Positions 37,179 through 44,743 of a DNA stretch of 64,000 nt are shown piece by piece (position 1 is the first letter of the stretch; each line of letters starts with the position of its first letter). Below the pieces are notes generated by a model, which had not been told where the DNA came from, did no database searches, and saw nothing but the letters and a program-made list of their open reading frames with translations. Position numbers and translations under genes: made by a program. Origin of the DNA: Alteromonas sp. CI.11.F.A3. Lineage in GTDB: Bacteria; Pseudomonadota; Gammaproteobacteria; Enterobacterales; Alteromonadaceae. The stretch is taken from contig NZ_CP136708.1 of the NCBI RefSeq assembly GCF_032925565.1, positions 3,162,001 through 3,226,000 of the forward strand, read 5' to 3'.

Positions 37179-38159
37179 ATGCCGCTACCTCGATACAAGC
37201 AAGTTAATTTAGATGTCACACCTTATTATCACTGCACATCACGTTGTGTGCGGCAGTCCTTCCTTTGTGGCGTTGATGCCAGCACAGGCAAAAACTACAA
37301 TCATCGCAGACAGTGGATTGTAGATAGGCTACACAAGCTCACTAAAACCTTTGCCATTGACCTTTGTGCCTATGCCGTAATGCACAACCATACTCACATA
37401 GTGGTTCATATCGCAAAGGCGAGAGCTGAACATTGGAGTATGGATGAAGTGTTACTTCGCTGGAAAAATTTTTATCGGTGCCCTTCAATAGTCCAACGTT
37501 ATCTTAATGAAGAGGCCCGTAGTTCATTATCTGAAGTAGAGCTTCAAAAAGTTGAAGAGTTAAGTGAGATTTACCGTCATCGCTTGTATAGCGTAAGTTG
37601 GTTTATGCGGCTATTAAATGAGTTTATTGCTCGAAAAGCGAATAGAGAAGATGAATGTTCAGGCTACTTTTGGGAGCGCCGATTTAAAAGCCAAGCGATA
37701 TTGTCTGAAAATGCGCTTGCAGCAACCATGGCCTATACCGATTTAAATCCCATCCGGGCCAATATAGCCAAAACTCCAGAGCAGTCTCACTTTACCAGTA
37801 TTCAGTACAGAATTAATGCTTTGAAAGTAAACAAAGTGCCTGCTCGGCTTATGCCATTTAATGATCAAGTTCCTATTAATGAGAACAGCCTGCCATTTAA
37901 TTTAACCGATTACTTAGTGCTGGTAGATGAAACCGGTCGCGTTATGCGCCCTGACAAGAAAGGTGCTATTTCCCCAAAAATTAAGCCTATCTTAGACAGG
38001 CTTAAGGTCTCTGGTAAATCTTGGATTACCCTCTCAACCAAACTAGAAAGGAAATTCACTGGCCCTATCGGCTCTGCAGAGCGAATTTGCGTGTTTGCAT
38101 CTGCTTGCGAATATGACAGAAAGCCAAACATTGCGAATGCCAGAAGGTATCTTCAATAA
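37179..38159 (+). CDS. RAYT-type HUH (IS200-like, Y1) transposase, long form
   Basis: The protein is about 326 residues. It has YYHCTSRCVRQSFLCG near the N-terminus, the metal-binding HUH motif in AVMHNHTHIVVH, FWERRFKSQAI, and the catalytic-Tyr region MAYTDLNPIRANIA, all marks of REP-associated tyrosine transposases. It is longer than typical RAYTs (150-230 residues), with a Lys-rich C-terminal extension from about residue 205. The ATG at 37179 has CGGAG 8 bases upstream; the ATG at 37173 is too close. No terminal inverted repeats, no IS200 ends and no copy of the dispersed GTGTGTCC motif are seen in the flanks. Confidence 0.88.
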   Translation: MPLPRYKQVNLDVTPYYHCTSRCVRQSFLCGVDASTGKNYNHRRQWIVDRLHKLTKTFAIDLCAYAVMHNHTHIVVHIAKARAEHWSMDEVLLRWKNFYRCPSIVQRYLNEEARSSLSEVELQKVEELSEIYRHRLYSVSWFMRLLNEFIARKANREDECSGYFWERRFKSQAILSENALAATMAYTDLNPIRANIAKTPEQSHFTSIQYRINALKVNKVPARLMPFNDQVPINENSLPFNLTDYLVLVDETGRVMRPDKKGAISPKIKPILDRLKVSGKSWITLSTKLERKFTGPIGSAERICVFASACEYDRKPNIANARRYLQ

Positions 38160-38222
38160 ATTTTCAGGTTTGAATTCATAACGCGAAATCAACAAGGAAC
38201 GAAGCTAATATACCTTAATAGC

Positions 38223-39161
38223 CTAGTGAGAAGCATGCCTGGTTAACACATCTACAATTTCTTGTGATTTTGATAAGCGTCTGATGTCGTTAAACAACAA
38301 TTCAGCTTCGGGGTACTGTCTTTTTAAATAGCCACACCACTGCTTTATTCGATTGGGGTAGTATTTACCCTTATCACCGTAGATTTCATAGCCTGAATAG
38401 CGAATAAGCAATGCGGCCACATCTTCCCATGCCATTGGCGGCTCGCCGTTTCGAATACACCTTGCTAGGTTTGGCATGGCAAGCGCTCCCCTACCCACCA
38501 TTAAGTTAGTGCAGGCCGATTGCTCTTGGCAACGTTGAGCTTCTTCTGCATTCCAAATTTCACCATTTGCCACTAGTGGAATATTGGTGTTTTGCTTTAT
38601 TTTAGCAATCCATTCCCAGTAGGCTGGTGGCTTATAGCCTTCCGTTTTTGTTCTGGCGTGTACAACTAGCTCAGATGCGCCCGCTTCAGTAATAGCGATA
38701 GCATTTTCTATCGCAAGAGATTTGTCTTCAAATCCCAACCGAATTTTGGCTGATACAGGTTGTGAGGCGGGCACCGCATCGCGCACCGCTTTTACAATGT
38801 CGTGTAAAGCTTGGGTTTCTTTTAAAAGAACCGCACCGCCTTTGCTTTTATTAACGGTTTTTGCAGGGCAACCGAAATTTAAATCTACTCCAGGCGATCC
38901 CAAATCAACCGCAGTATAAGCATTTTCTGCCAACCATTGTGGGTGCTGCCCTAATAATTGGACACGCACTGGAACGCCGTTAGGGGTTTTGCCGCCATTA
39001 TGTAGCTCGGGGCATAGCTTGTAGAAGGTTTTATTAGGAAGCTTTTGATCCACTACTCTAACGAATTCAGTTACACACTGATCGAACCCACCTACATGGG
39101 TAAGCATATCTCGCATTAAATGGTCGACAACACCTTCCATAGGCGCCAGCATGATTTTCAT
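38223..39161 (-). CDS. dusC: tRNA-dihydrouridine(16) synthase
   Basis: The 312-residue flavoenzyme has MLAPMEGVVDHLMRDML, PVRVQLLGQHPQWLAENA, the catalytic Cys in DLNFGCPAKTVNKSKGG, VSAKIRLGF, VVHARTKTEGYKPPAYW and LMVGRGALAMPNL. It reduces U16 in tRNA with FMN and NADPH. The DusC subgroup is indicated by the N-terminal VVDHLMRDMLT region and the short C-terminal domain. Confidence 0.94.
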   Translation of the reverse strand: MKIMLAPMEGVVDHLMRDMLTHVGGFDQCVTEFVRVVDQKLPNKTFYKLCPELHNGGKTPNGVPVRVQLLGQHPQWLAENAYTAVDLGSPGVDLNFGCPAKTVNKSKGGAVLLKETQALHDIVKAVRDAVPASQPVSAKIRLGFEDKSLAIENAIAITEAGASELVVHARTKTEGYKPPAYWEWIAKIKQNTNIPLVANGEIWNAEEAQRCQEQSACTNLMVGRGALAMPNLARCIRNGEPPMAWEDVAALLIRYSGYEIYGDKGKYYPNRIKQWCGYLKRQYPEAELLFNDIRRLSKSQEIVDVLTRHASH

Positions 39162-39267
39162 AACTAAATTTCGCTAAAACTGAGTGGTTAAAATGGGCGC
39201 GAGAGTGTAGCAAAGTGCGAGTTATATGACCATGCTATTTAAGTTTCGATAGGAAATTGTGTATTTA

Positions 39268-39342
39268 GAGTGACTGTCCAACTTTAATTTGAGTGACTGT
39301 CCTAGCCTTAACTGTTCAACCCTAACTCGAGTGTGTGTCCAA
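39268..39342. repeat. Three direct copies of the dispersed motif
   Basis: GAGTGACTGTCCAA (39268-39281), GAGTGACTGTCC (39291-39302) and GAGTGTGTGTCCAA (39329-39342) run in the same direction downstream of dusC's start region. The third copy overlaps the 3' end of the DUF1289 gene and encodes its last residues. Confidence 0.88.
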
Positions 39343-39495
39343 CTTTTGGTTTTTTAGGCGGATTAGGACGTTTTGTTTTTGCTGTGTGTTGTAATTGGAC
39401 CAGTTGGTAATTTCCTTGATGGTGCGCTTACAACCGGTGCATACATCATCGGCGTCTAGCTTACAGTTGGCAATACAGGGTGACACTATATCCAC
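39322..39495 (-). CDS. DUF1289 family small Cys-rich protein
   Basis: The 57-residue product from the GTG at 39493-39495 reads VDIVSPCIANCKLDADDVC, then TGCKRTIKEITNW. Its C-x3-C-x7-C-x2-C pattern is that of DUF1289 proteins, which probably bind Zn or Fe. It is too short for most gene callers. Its GTG overlaps the TAG of the preceding gene by one base, suggesting coupled translation. The last residues (KLDTHSS) are encoded by a copy of the dispersed TTGGACACACACTC motif. Function unknown. Confidence 0.85.
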   Translation of the reverse strand: MDIVSPCIANCKLDADDVCTGCKRTIKEITNWSNYNTQQKQNVLIRLKNQKLDTHSS

Positions 39496-39725
39496 TAATA
39501 CTTGGCCTTAAGGTTTTGATTTTCTGATGCAGTATTTTTAGCAATAAGAGAAGCATGTAGCATAGCATCAATCACTCGTTGCGTAGGCTCTTTGGCAGTC
39601 CACATACAAACATGCACACCGAACTTCGCATTCAGGTACGCGTCGAACTGGTTTTTATCTTCATAATCACCCTTCACCAGTTGTTGTTTATAGCCATCAT
39701 AAATTAATGCAGAAAATGTAAACAC
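39495..39725 (-). CDS. Small conserved-looking protein of unknown function
   Basis: A 76-residue product starts at GTG 39723-39725, six bases after AGGAG. An upstream in-frame TTG lacks a ribosome-binding site. The sequence FTFSALIYDGYKQQLV, then FDAYLNAKFGVHVCMW and a C-terminal helix, has no motif I recognise. It is translationally coupled to the DUF1289 gene. Confidence 0.65.
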   Translation of the reverse strand: MFTFSALIYDGYKQQLVKGDYEDKNQFDAYLNAKFGVHVCMWTAKEPTQRVIDAMLHASLIAKNTASENQNLKAKY

Positions 39726-39792
39726 GTGAGCCTCCTCATCGAGAAGGCTCAACTATACATCTAGACGTCTAAACATTCAAACATCTAAACGT

Positions 39793-40707
39793 CTATTTTA
39801 TATATTCCAACGCTGCGGTGATCACAGCCACTTGGGCAGCGTTACAGTTTTCAACCGTGGCATTAGCGCTATCAGGGTAAACTTCTGTTGTAGTTACAAA
39901 CTCTGCGTCTGTCATGCCACCACAAAGATATAATGCTTTTTTGTCGTAACAAATCACACCATCAGACAATAAGTCAGCACCTATAATTTTACCGCTATCA
40001 TCAGCAGGTGCAATATGAGTTACCTGCTTAACCGCATCTATAATAGCTTCCTGAAATGGCTTTTGTGGATTTGTGGTATTCGCCACTAGGTAAAAACCAT
40101 CAGGGATATTCCAATTATCATGGGTCGTTGCATCTCGTGATGCTAATGCAGGCCTAAACTCACTGTTATCGGTATCAGTGGTTTCATGTAAATCGACATG
40201 CAATGTAAATGGCAAGTTTAAGGATTCAACAAATGCCATTAGCTGCGCTGATTCCGGCGCTGGAGAATTAGGATAAAATGAACGATTAGGATCTAACGCA
40301 TACTGATCCCAACGGTTAATCGTCTCATAACCCCAAGGGCTAACACATGGAACTACAATGATGGTGAAGTCTTCTGCATACTCGCTTAGCTTAGTATTAA
40401 TAAACTGAAGCGCGCCCTGCACCCCACTGGTTTCATACCCATGTACACCGCCGGTAACTAGCACTGCTGGCTTGGCTGCGTCGGTATCTTTAGGTATATT
40501 CTTTGGAATTACGGCATACAACGGGTATCGAGACTCATCGTAAGGCAACGCGCCATACTGCTTTAATTCAAACCCTTCAGGAATACTCTCTAATTGCTTA
40601 AGTACCTCATCGCTGTACGAACGCTTAATAGTTTGGCGCTGTTTCCACTCTTCTTTCTCTTCTTCACCCCAAGGTTTTCCTGGCGTGCCGATAGGATAAT
40701 TTTGCAT
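39793..40707 (-). CDS. M14-family zinc carboxypeptidase-like protein
   Basis: The 304-residue protein has zinc-ligand motifs of the M14 fold: H-x-x-E in VTGGVHGYETSG, the second His in LHVDLHETTD, RWDQYALDPNRSF (the Asn-Arg substrate-binding region), and a candidate catalytic Glu in VTTTEVYP. It has no signal peptide, so it is probably cytoplasmic. Substrate unknown; relatives remove C-terminal residues or act as deacylases of the succinylglutamate type. Monocistronic. Confidence 0.85.
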   Translation of the reverse strand: MQNYPIGTPGKPWGEEEKEEWKQRQTIKRSYSDEVLKQLESIPEGFELKQYGALPYDESRYPLYAVIPKNIPKDTDAAKPAVLVTGGVHGYETSGVQGALQFINTKLSEYAEDFTIIVVPCVSPWGYETINRWDQYALDPNRSFYPNSPAPESAQLMAFVESLNLPFTLHVDLHETTDTDNSEFRPALASRDATTHDNWNIPDGFYLVANTTNPQKPFQEAIIDAVKQVTHIAPADDSGKIIGADLLSDGVICYDKKALYLCGGMTDAEFVTTTEVYPDSANATVENCNAAQVAVITAALEYIK

Positions 40708-40803
40708 AAATAACCTCTTTGTTTATCCGGCTATATTATCAAGATGGTATTGGTTTGTATGTGGAATATCGATAAGAACGGGAGGAATTAAGGTGTAGAA
40801 ACG

Positions 40804-40826
40804 AAAAAGCCAACCCGAAGGTTGGC
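40804..40826 (-). terminator. Rho-independent terminator of the tRNA-Ala/tRNA-Glu cluster
   Basis: On the minus strand GCCAACC-TTCG-GGTTGGC is followed by TTTTT. It has a 7-bp GC-rich stem with a TTCG tetraloop, placed just after the last tRNA-Glu gene in the direction of transcription. Confidence 0.9.
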
Positions 40827-40835
40827 TTAACGATA

Positions 40836-40911
40836 TGGCGTCCCCAAGGGGATTCGAACCCCTGTTACCGCCGTGAAAGGGCGGTGTCCTAGGCCTCTAG
40901 ACGATGGGGAC
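40836..40911 (-). tRNA. tRNA-Glu (TTC), copy 1
   Basis: A 76-nt gene with encoded CCA: acceptor GTCCCC/GGGGAC, anticodon stem CCGCC around CTTTCAC (anticodon TTC), and T-arm CAGGGGTTCGAATCCCC. It is identical to three more copies in the next 900 bases and near-identical to E. coli tRNA-Glu. Confidence 0.97.
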
Positions 40912-41076
40912 AGAAATTTTGCTAGTGAAGTAAACTTCACTAAATTTCTGTAAGGAGAGGTGAGCTCCGCGAACCGAGCGACCTTTTCTTACAGAAGTAC
41001 TAAATTTTTGTCGCTGATAGTAATTTTTCAATCACTACCGGCCTATTTCACAGTTACGGACTGTGACACCGGAAAA

Positions 41077-41152
41077 TGGCGTCCCCAAGGGGATTCGAAC
41101 CCCTGTTACCGCCGTGAAAGGGCGGTGTCCTAGGCCTCTAGACGATGGGGAC
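41077..41152 (-). tRNA. tRNA-Glu (TTC), copy 2
   Basis: Identical in sequence to copy 1, with encoded CCA and TTC anticodon. It lies 165 bases from copy 1, separated by the palindromic module and the CACAGT hairpin. Confidence 0.97.
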
Positions 41153-41376
41153 AAAAAATCTTCTTTCAAAAGCTACGCTTTTGAGATTTTTTGTAAGGTG
41201 AAGCGAGCTCTGCGAGCTGAGCGACATTATCCCTACAATCAATCAATTTCTGTAAGGAGAGGTGAGCTCTGCGAACCGAACGACCTTATCCTTACAAAAA
41301 CAAATTTTTGTCGCTGATAGTAACTTTTCAATCACTACCGGCCTATTTCACAGTTACGGACTGTGACACCGGAAAA

Positions 41377-41452
41377 TGGCGTCCCCAAGGGGATTCGAAC
41401 CCCTGTTACCGCCGTGAAAGGGCGGTGTCCTAGGCCTCTAGACGATGGGGAC
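41377..41452 (-). tRNA. tRNA-Glu (TTC), copy 3
   Basis: Identical to copies 1 and 2. It lies exactly 300 bases from copy 2 and its flanks are nearly the same, indicating a recent unequal-crossover duplication. Confidence 0.97.
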
Positions 41453-41673
41453 AAAAAATCTTCTTTCAAAAGCTACGCTTTTGAGATTTTTTGTAAGGTG
41501 AAGCGAGCTCTGCGAGCTGAGCGACATTATCCCTACAATCAATCAATTTCTGTAAGGAAAGGTGAGCTCTGCGAACCGAGCGACCTTTTCTTACAGAAGT
41601 ACTAAATTTTTGTCACTGGTAATTTCAAAAATTACCGGCCTATTTCACAGTTACGGACTGTGACACCGGAAAA

Positions 41674-41749
41674 TGGCGTCCCCAAGGGGATTCGAACCCC
41701 TGTTACCGCCGTGAAAGGGCGGTGTCCTAGGCCTCTAGACGATGGGGAC
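41674..41749 (-). tRNA. tRNA-Glu (TTC), copy 4
   Basis: Identical to the other three. It is the first tRNA-Glu transcribed after tRNA-Ala if the cluster is one minus-strand transcript. Confidence 0.97.
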
Positions 41750-42021
41750 AGAAATTTTGCTAGTGAAGTAAACTTCACTAAATTTCTGTAAGGAGAGGTG
41801 AGCTCCGCGAACCGAGCGACCTTTTCTTACAGAAGTACTAAATTTTTGTCACTGGTAATTTCAAAAATTACCGGCCTAACTTAATTCAAAAGCTACGCTT
41901 TTGAGATTTTTTGTAAGGTGAAGCGAGCTCTGCGAGCTGAGCGACATCATCCTTACAAAAACAAATTTTGCCCGAAGGTTAAACCTTCAGCCTAAACCAC
42001 AATATAACTTGCAGTTAGATT

Positions 42022-42097
42022 TGGTGGAGCCAGGCGGGATCGAACCGCCGACCTCCTGCATGCCATGCAGGCGCTCTCCCAGCTGAGCTATGGCCCC
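42022..42097 (-). tRNA. tRNA-Ala (GGC)
   Basis: A 76-nt gene with encoded CCA: acceptor GGGGCCA/TGGCTCC, D-arm GCTCAGCTGGGAGAGC, anticodon loop CATGGCATG (GGC), and T-arm GGCGGTTCGATCCCGCC. It lies 85 bases downstream of gltX on the same strand. E. coli also keeps tRNA-Ala(GGC) beside gltX. Confidence 0.97.
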
Positions 42098-42182
42098 GTT
42101 GTGTCTTAGTCACTATTGTGTGACTGTTCCGTGACAGCGGGGCGCATTCTAGGCATCCACCCCATTTATGTCAACGGTTTTT

Positions 42183-43592
42183 TTATGAATTTTCTCTGTT
42201 TGCTATAAAAGTAAGCGCTTTGTCGATTCTCTCGCCAACTTTCTCTTTTGACAGCAAATTAAGGGTGACATCTAAAGACGGTGAATTGCCGCTTCCAGTA
42301 GTAGCAACACGCAGTGGCATCCCTACTTTGCCCATTCCCACTTCTAGCTCTTCAGCGGTTGTATTGATAGCTGCCTGAATATTTTCCGGCTCCCACGCTT
42401 CAATAGCCATCAACTTCTCTTTTACCAGCTCTAGCGGCCCACGCGCTACTGGGCGTAAATGCTTTTTAGCAGCGTTGGCATCAAAGTCTTCATAATCTTG
42501 ATAGAAGTAAGTAGAAATTTCAGCGAGCTCTTTTAACGTTTTTACTCTGTCAGCTTGAATAGCAATAACAGACTCAAGGGCTGGCCCAGTCGTTAGGTCT
42601 ACTTCTAACCCATCAAAGTGCCATTTTAAGTGTGCAGCAACTTCACTGGCTGGCAAAGTTTTGATGTAATGCTGATTCAACCAAATCAATTTTTCAGTAT
42701 TAAATGCAGAAGCCGACTGACCAATCGCGTCTAAACTGAATAACTCAATCATTTCATCAAGGGTAAAAATCTCTTGGTCACCATGTGACCACCCTAGCCT
42801 TACTAAATAATTAAGTACCGCTTGAGGCAAGAAGCCATCATCACGATATTGCATAACACTAACTGCACCATGACGTTTTGATAACTTTTTACCGTCATCA
42901 CCTAAAATCATAGATACATGAGCATATTCCGGCACAGGCGCGCCTAATGCTTGTAAAATGTTAATTTGACGGGGCGTGTTATTAATATGATCTTCACCAC
43001 GAACAACATGAGTGATGCCCATATCCCAATCGTCTACTACAACGCAAAAGTTGTAAGTTGGTGTACCGTCGGTGCGCTGAATGATTAAGTCATCCAATTC
43101 ACTGTTGTTAATTTCGATTTTACCGCGTACGTGATCGGTAATAACAACCGTGCCTTCTAATGGCGTTTTAAACCGAATGACAAAAGGTTCGCCTTCTGGG
43201 TGATCGGTACGATCACGCCATGTGCCAGGGTAACGAGGTTTTTCGCCACGTTCTTTCTGGGCTTCACGAATAGCATCCAACTCTTCAGCGCTCATAAAGC
43301 ACTTATACGCTTTACCTTCATCTAATAGTTGTTGGATAAGGTCTTTATATCTGTCAAAACGATCAGTTTGATAGATAGGGCCCGTGTCCCAAGTCAAACC
43401 TAGCCACTGCATGCCATCTAAAATGGCTTGCTTAGCTTCTTCAGTGGAACGTTCAATATCTGTATCTTCAATACGAAGTACAAATTCGCCGCCATTGTTT
43501 TTGGCAAGTAACCAAGAATATAAAGCGGTGCGTGCGCCACCAACGTGAAGGTAGCCTGTAGGGCTTGGTGCAAATCGTGTTACAACCGACAT
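42183..43592 (-). CDS. gltX: Glutamyl-tRNA synthetase
   Basis: The 469-residue class I synthetase has the HIGH-region [28 protein letters not shown] and GEDHINNT. The KMSKS-type motif is [10 protein letters not shown]-terminal helical anticodon-binding domain completes it. Length is standard. It is followed on the same strand by tRNA-Ala and four tRNA-Glu genes, its own substrate. Confidence 0.97.
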   Translation of the reverse strand: MSVVTRFAPSPTGYLHVGGARTALYSWLLAKNNGGEFVLRIEDTDIERSTEEAKQAILDGMQWLGLTWDTGPIYQTDRFDRYKDLIQQLLDEGKAYKCFMSAEELDAIREAQKERGEKPRYPGTWRDRTDHPEGEPFVIRFKTPLEGTVVITDHVRGKIEINNSELDDLIIQRTDGTPTYNFCVVVDDWDMGITHVVRGEDHINNTPRQINILQALGAPVPEYAHVSMILGDDGKKLSKRHGAVSVMQYRDDGFLPQAVLNYLVRLGWSHGDQEIFTLDEMIELFSLDAIGQSASAFNTEKLIWLNQHYIKTLPASEVAAHLKWHFDGLEVDLTTGPALESVIAIQADRVKTLKELAEISTYFYQDYEDFDANAAKKHLRPVARGPLELVKEKLMAIEAWEPENIQAAINTTAEELEVGMGKVGMPLRVATTGSGNSPSLDVTLNLLSKEKVGERIDKALTFIANRENS

Positions 43593-43905
43593 GATAAAAA
43601 CTCTCTATCTTTATTAGATTGTGAAATTGCGCGCATTCTACCAGTCTCCGCTTCACGACAAAAGCAGCACGATGCATTTGCTTAGCATATTAGCTACCAA
43701 TAGAAACTTACATTTATGCTTTAATGGCGTCTTGGTTATTAGATGGCCTCATTTAAAGCTTACAATTCCATCAATTTAGATAAAAAGCGGCCAAAATGTT
43801 CACTTTTCAGGCATACAGTCATTTTTCTTTCATTTTATTATTGACAGTATGAGAACCGACTCTATAATACCGCCCCACTTGCTTAGGCAAGATAATAAAC
43901 AAGAC

Positions 43906-43981
43906 GGACGCTTAGCTCAGTTGGGAGAGCATCGCCCTTACAAGGCGAGGGTCACTGGTTCAAGCCCAGTAGCGTCCACCA
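43906..43981 (+). tRNA. tRNA-Val (TAC), copy 1
   Basis: A 76-nt gene with encoded CCA: acceptor GGACGCT/AGCGTCC, D-arm GCTCAGTTGGGAGAGC, anticodon loop CTTACAA (TAC), and T-arm CTGGTTCAAGCCCAG. A plausible promoter precedes it (TTGACA at about 43841 and TATAAT at about 43863, 16-17 apart). Confidence 0.96.
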
Positions 43982-44043
43982 CTTCTTCAAGTGGCTATGA
44001 AAGTTGCACAACTTATCATAATTTTTTAGTTTGAAATAAAGAT

Positions 44044-44119
44044 GGACGCTTAGCTCAGTTGGGAGAGCATCGCCCTTACAAGGCGAGGGTCACTGGTTCA
44101 AGCCCAGTAGCGTCCACCA
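44044..44119 (+). tRNA. tRNA-Val (TAC), copy 2
   Basis: Identical to copy 1 and 62 bases downstream, so probably co-transcribed. Confidence 0.96.
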
Positions 44120-44141
44120 TTTCAAACACCACATTTTAGTT

Positions 44142-44217
44142 GGACGCTTAGCTCAGTTGGGAGAGCATCGCCCTTACAAGGCGAGGGTCACTGGTTCAAG
44201 CCCAGTAGCGTCCACCA
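44142..44217 (+). tRNA. tRNA-Val (TAC), copy 3
   Basis: Identical to copies 1 and 2, 22 bases after copy 2. It is followed directly by an array of partial tRNA-Val 3' ends. Confidence 0.96.
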
Positions 44218-44257
44218 CTTCCCTTTTTTTAAATTCTTTATAAACACGACACGACAA

Positions 44258-44559
44258 TCACTGGTTCAACAACTTCGTTGCGAGCCACAGTAGCGTCCAC
44301 CACTTCCCTTTTTTTAAATTCTTTATAAACACGACACGACAATCACTGGTTCAACAACTTCGTTGCGAGCCACAGTAGCGTCCACCATCTCTTCTTAATA
44401 AAACTTCTTCAATTTCTATAAGACCACCGGTTCAATAACTTCGTTACGAGCCACAGCAGCGTCCACCATCTCTTCTTCAAAAAATCATTTTCTAGTATTT
44501 AGATTAACTAGTTCACGCTGGTTCAACAACTTCGTTTCTATCAACAGCTGCATTCACCA
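44258..44559 (+). repeat. Four decaying copies of a modified tRNA-Val 3' end
   Basis: TCACTGGTTCAA and AGTAGCGTCCACCA of tRNA-Val recur at 44258-44302 and 44343-44387, with more diverged copies at 44423-44468 and 44514-44559. In each, the T-loop is replaced by a hairpin insert (CAAC-TTC-GTTG between GGTTC and GAGCC). The first two belong to an exact 85-bp tandem duplication that includes the spacer. Similarity falls with distance from the intact genes. None has a D-arm or anticodon arm, so they are not functional tRNA genes. Confidence 0.88.
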
Positions 44560-44743
44560 CCTGTCATACCTCAGAATAAATAACTGAAAAAACTAACTTA
44601 ACACCCCTGCCCTCTACCTGTTTTTCATGCCATGCATCGCAATATTAAAGACCCTATTAAACAATGGTGATAGGTTAATTATTCAACTAAACTCCTATTA
44701 GGTTGTTTACACAAGTAAGCATTGACGCACATACGAGGTTGTA

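Larger units (their letters stand above)
40949..41957. repeat. Array of seven palindromic ~45-nt modules between tRNA-Glu genes
   Basis: Modules start TGTAAGG and end CCTTACA-like. They surround a GAGCTC core and occur at 40949, 41192, 41251, 41492, 41551, 41787 and 41912. Two subtypes exist: A with GTGAGCTC...GCGAACCGA (40949, 41251, 41551, 41787) and B with GCGAGCTCTGCGAGCTGA (41192, 41492, 41912). The outer arms pair as a hairpin. A second element (CACAGT-TACGG-ACTGTG plus ACCGGAAAA) precedes copies 2-4 on the plus strand. Bases 41077-41376 and 41377-41673 are a ~300-bp tandem duplication carrying one tRNA each. Confidence 0.88.

Noticed and set aside
38953..38968. TTGGACACGCACTG in dusC
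   Set aside because: It encodes the conserved PVRVQLL segment of DusC, so the resemblance to the motif is explained by the protein.
41063..41605. Two similar reading frames (about 80 residues each) across the tRNA-Glu genes
   Set aside because: They are translations of the tRNA-Glu genes and the repeat modules in another frame; such products are a known mis-annotation of tRNA-Glu loci.
40949..41957. Possible CRISPR array among the tRNA-Glu repeats
   Set aside because: The repeats are spaced unevenly, contain tRNA genes and duplicated spacers, and no cas genes are present.
43849..44034. Reading frame across the first tRNA-Val gene
   Set aside because: It is a translation of the tRNA itself (the familiar LAQLGEHRP-type artefact); no ribosome-binding site or family.
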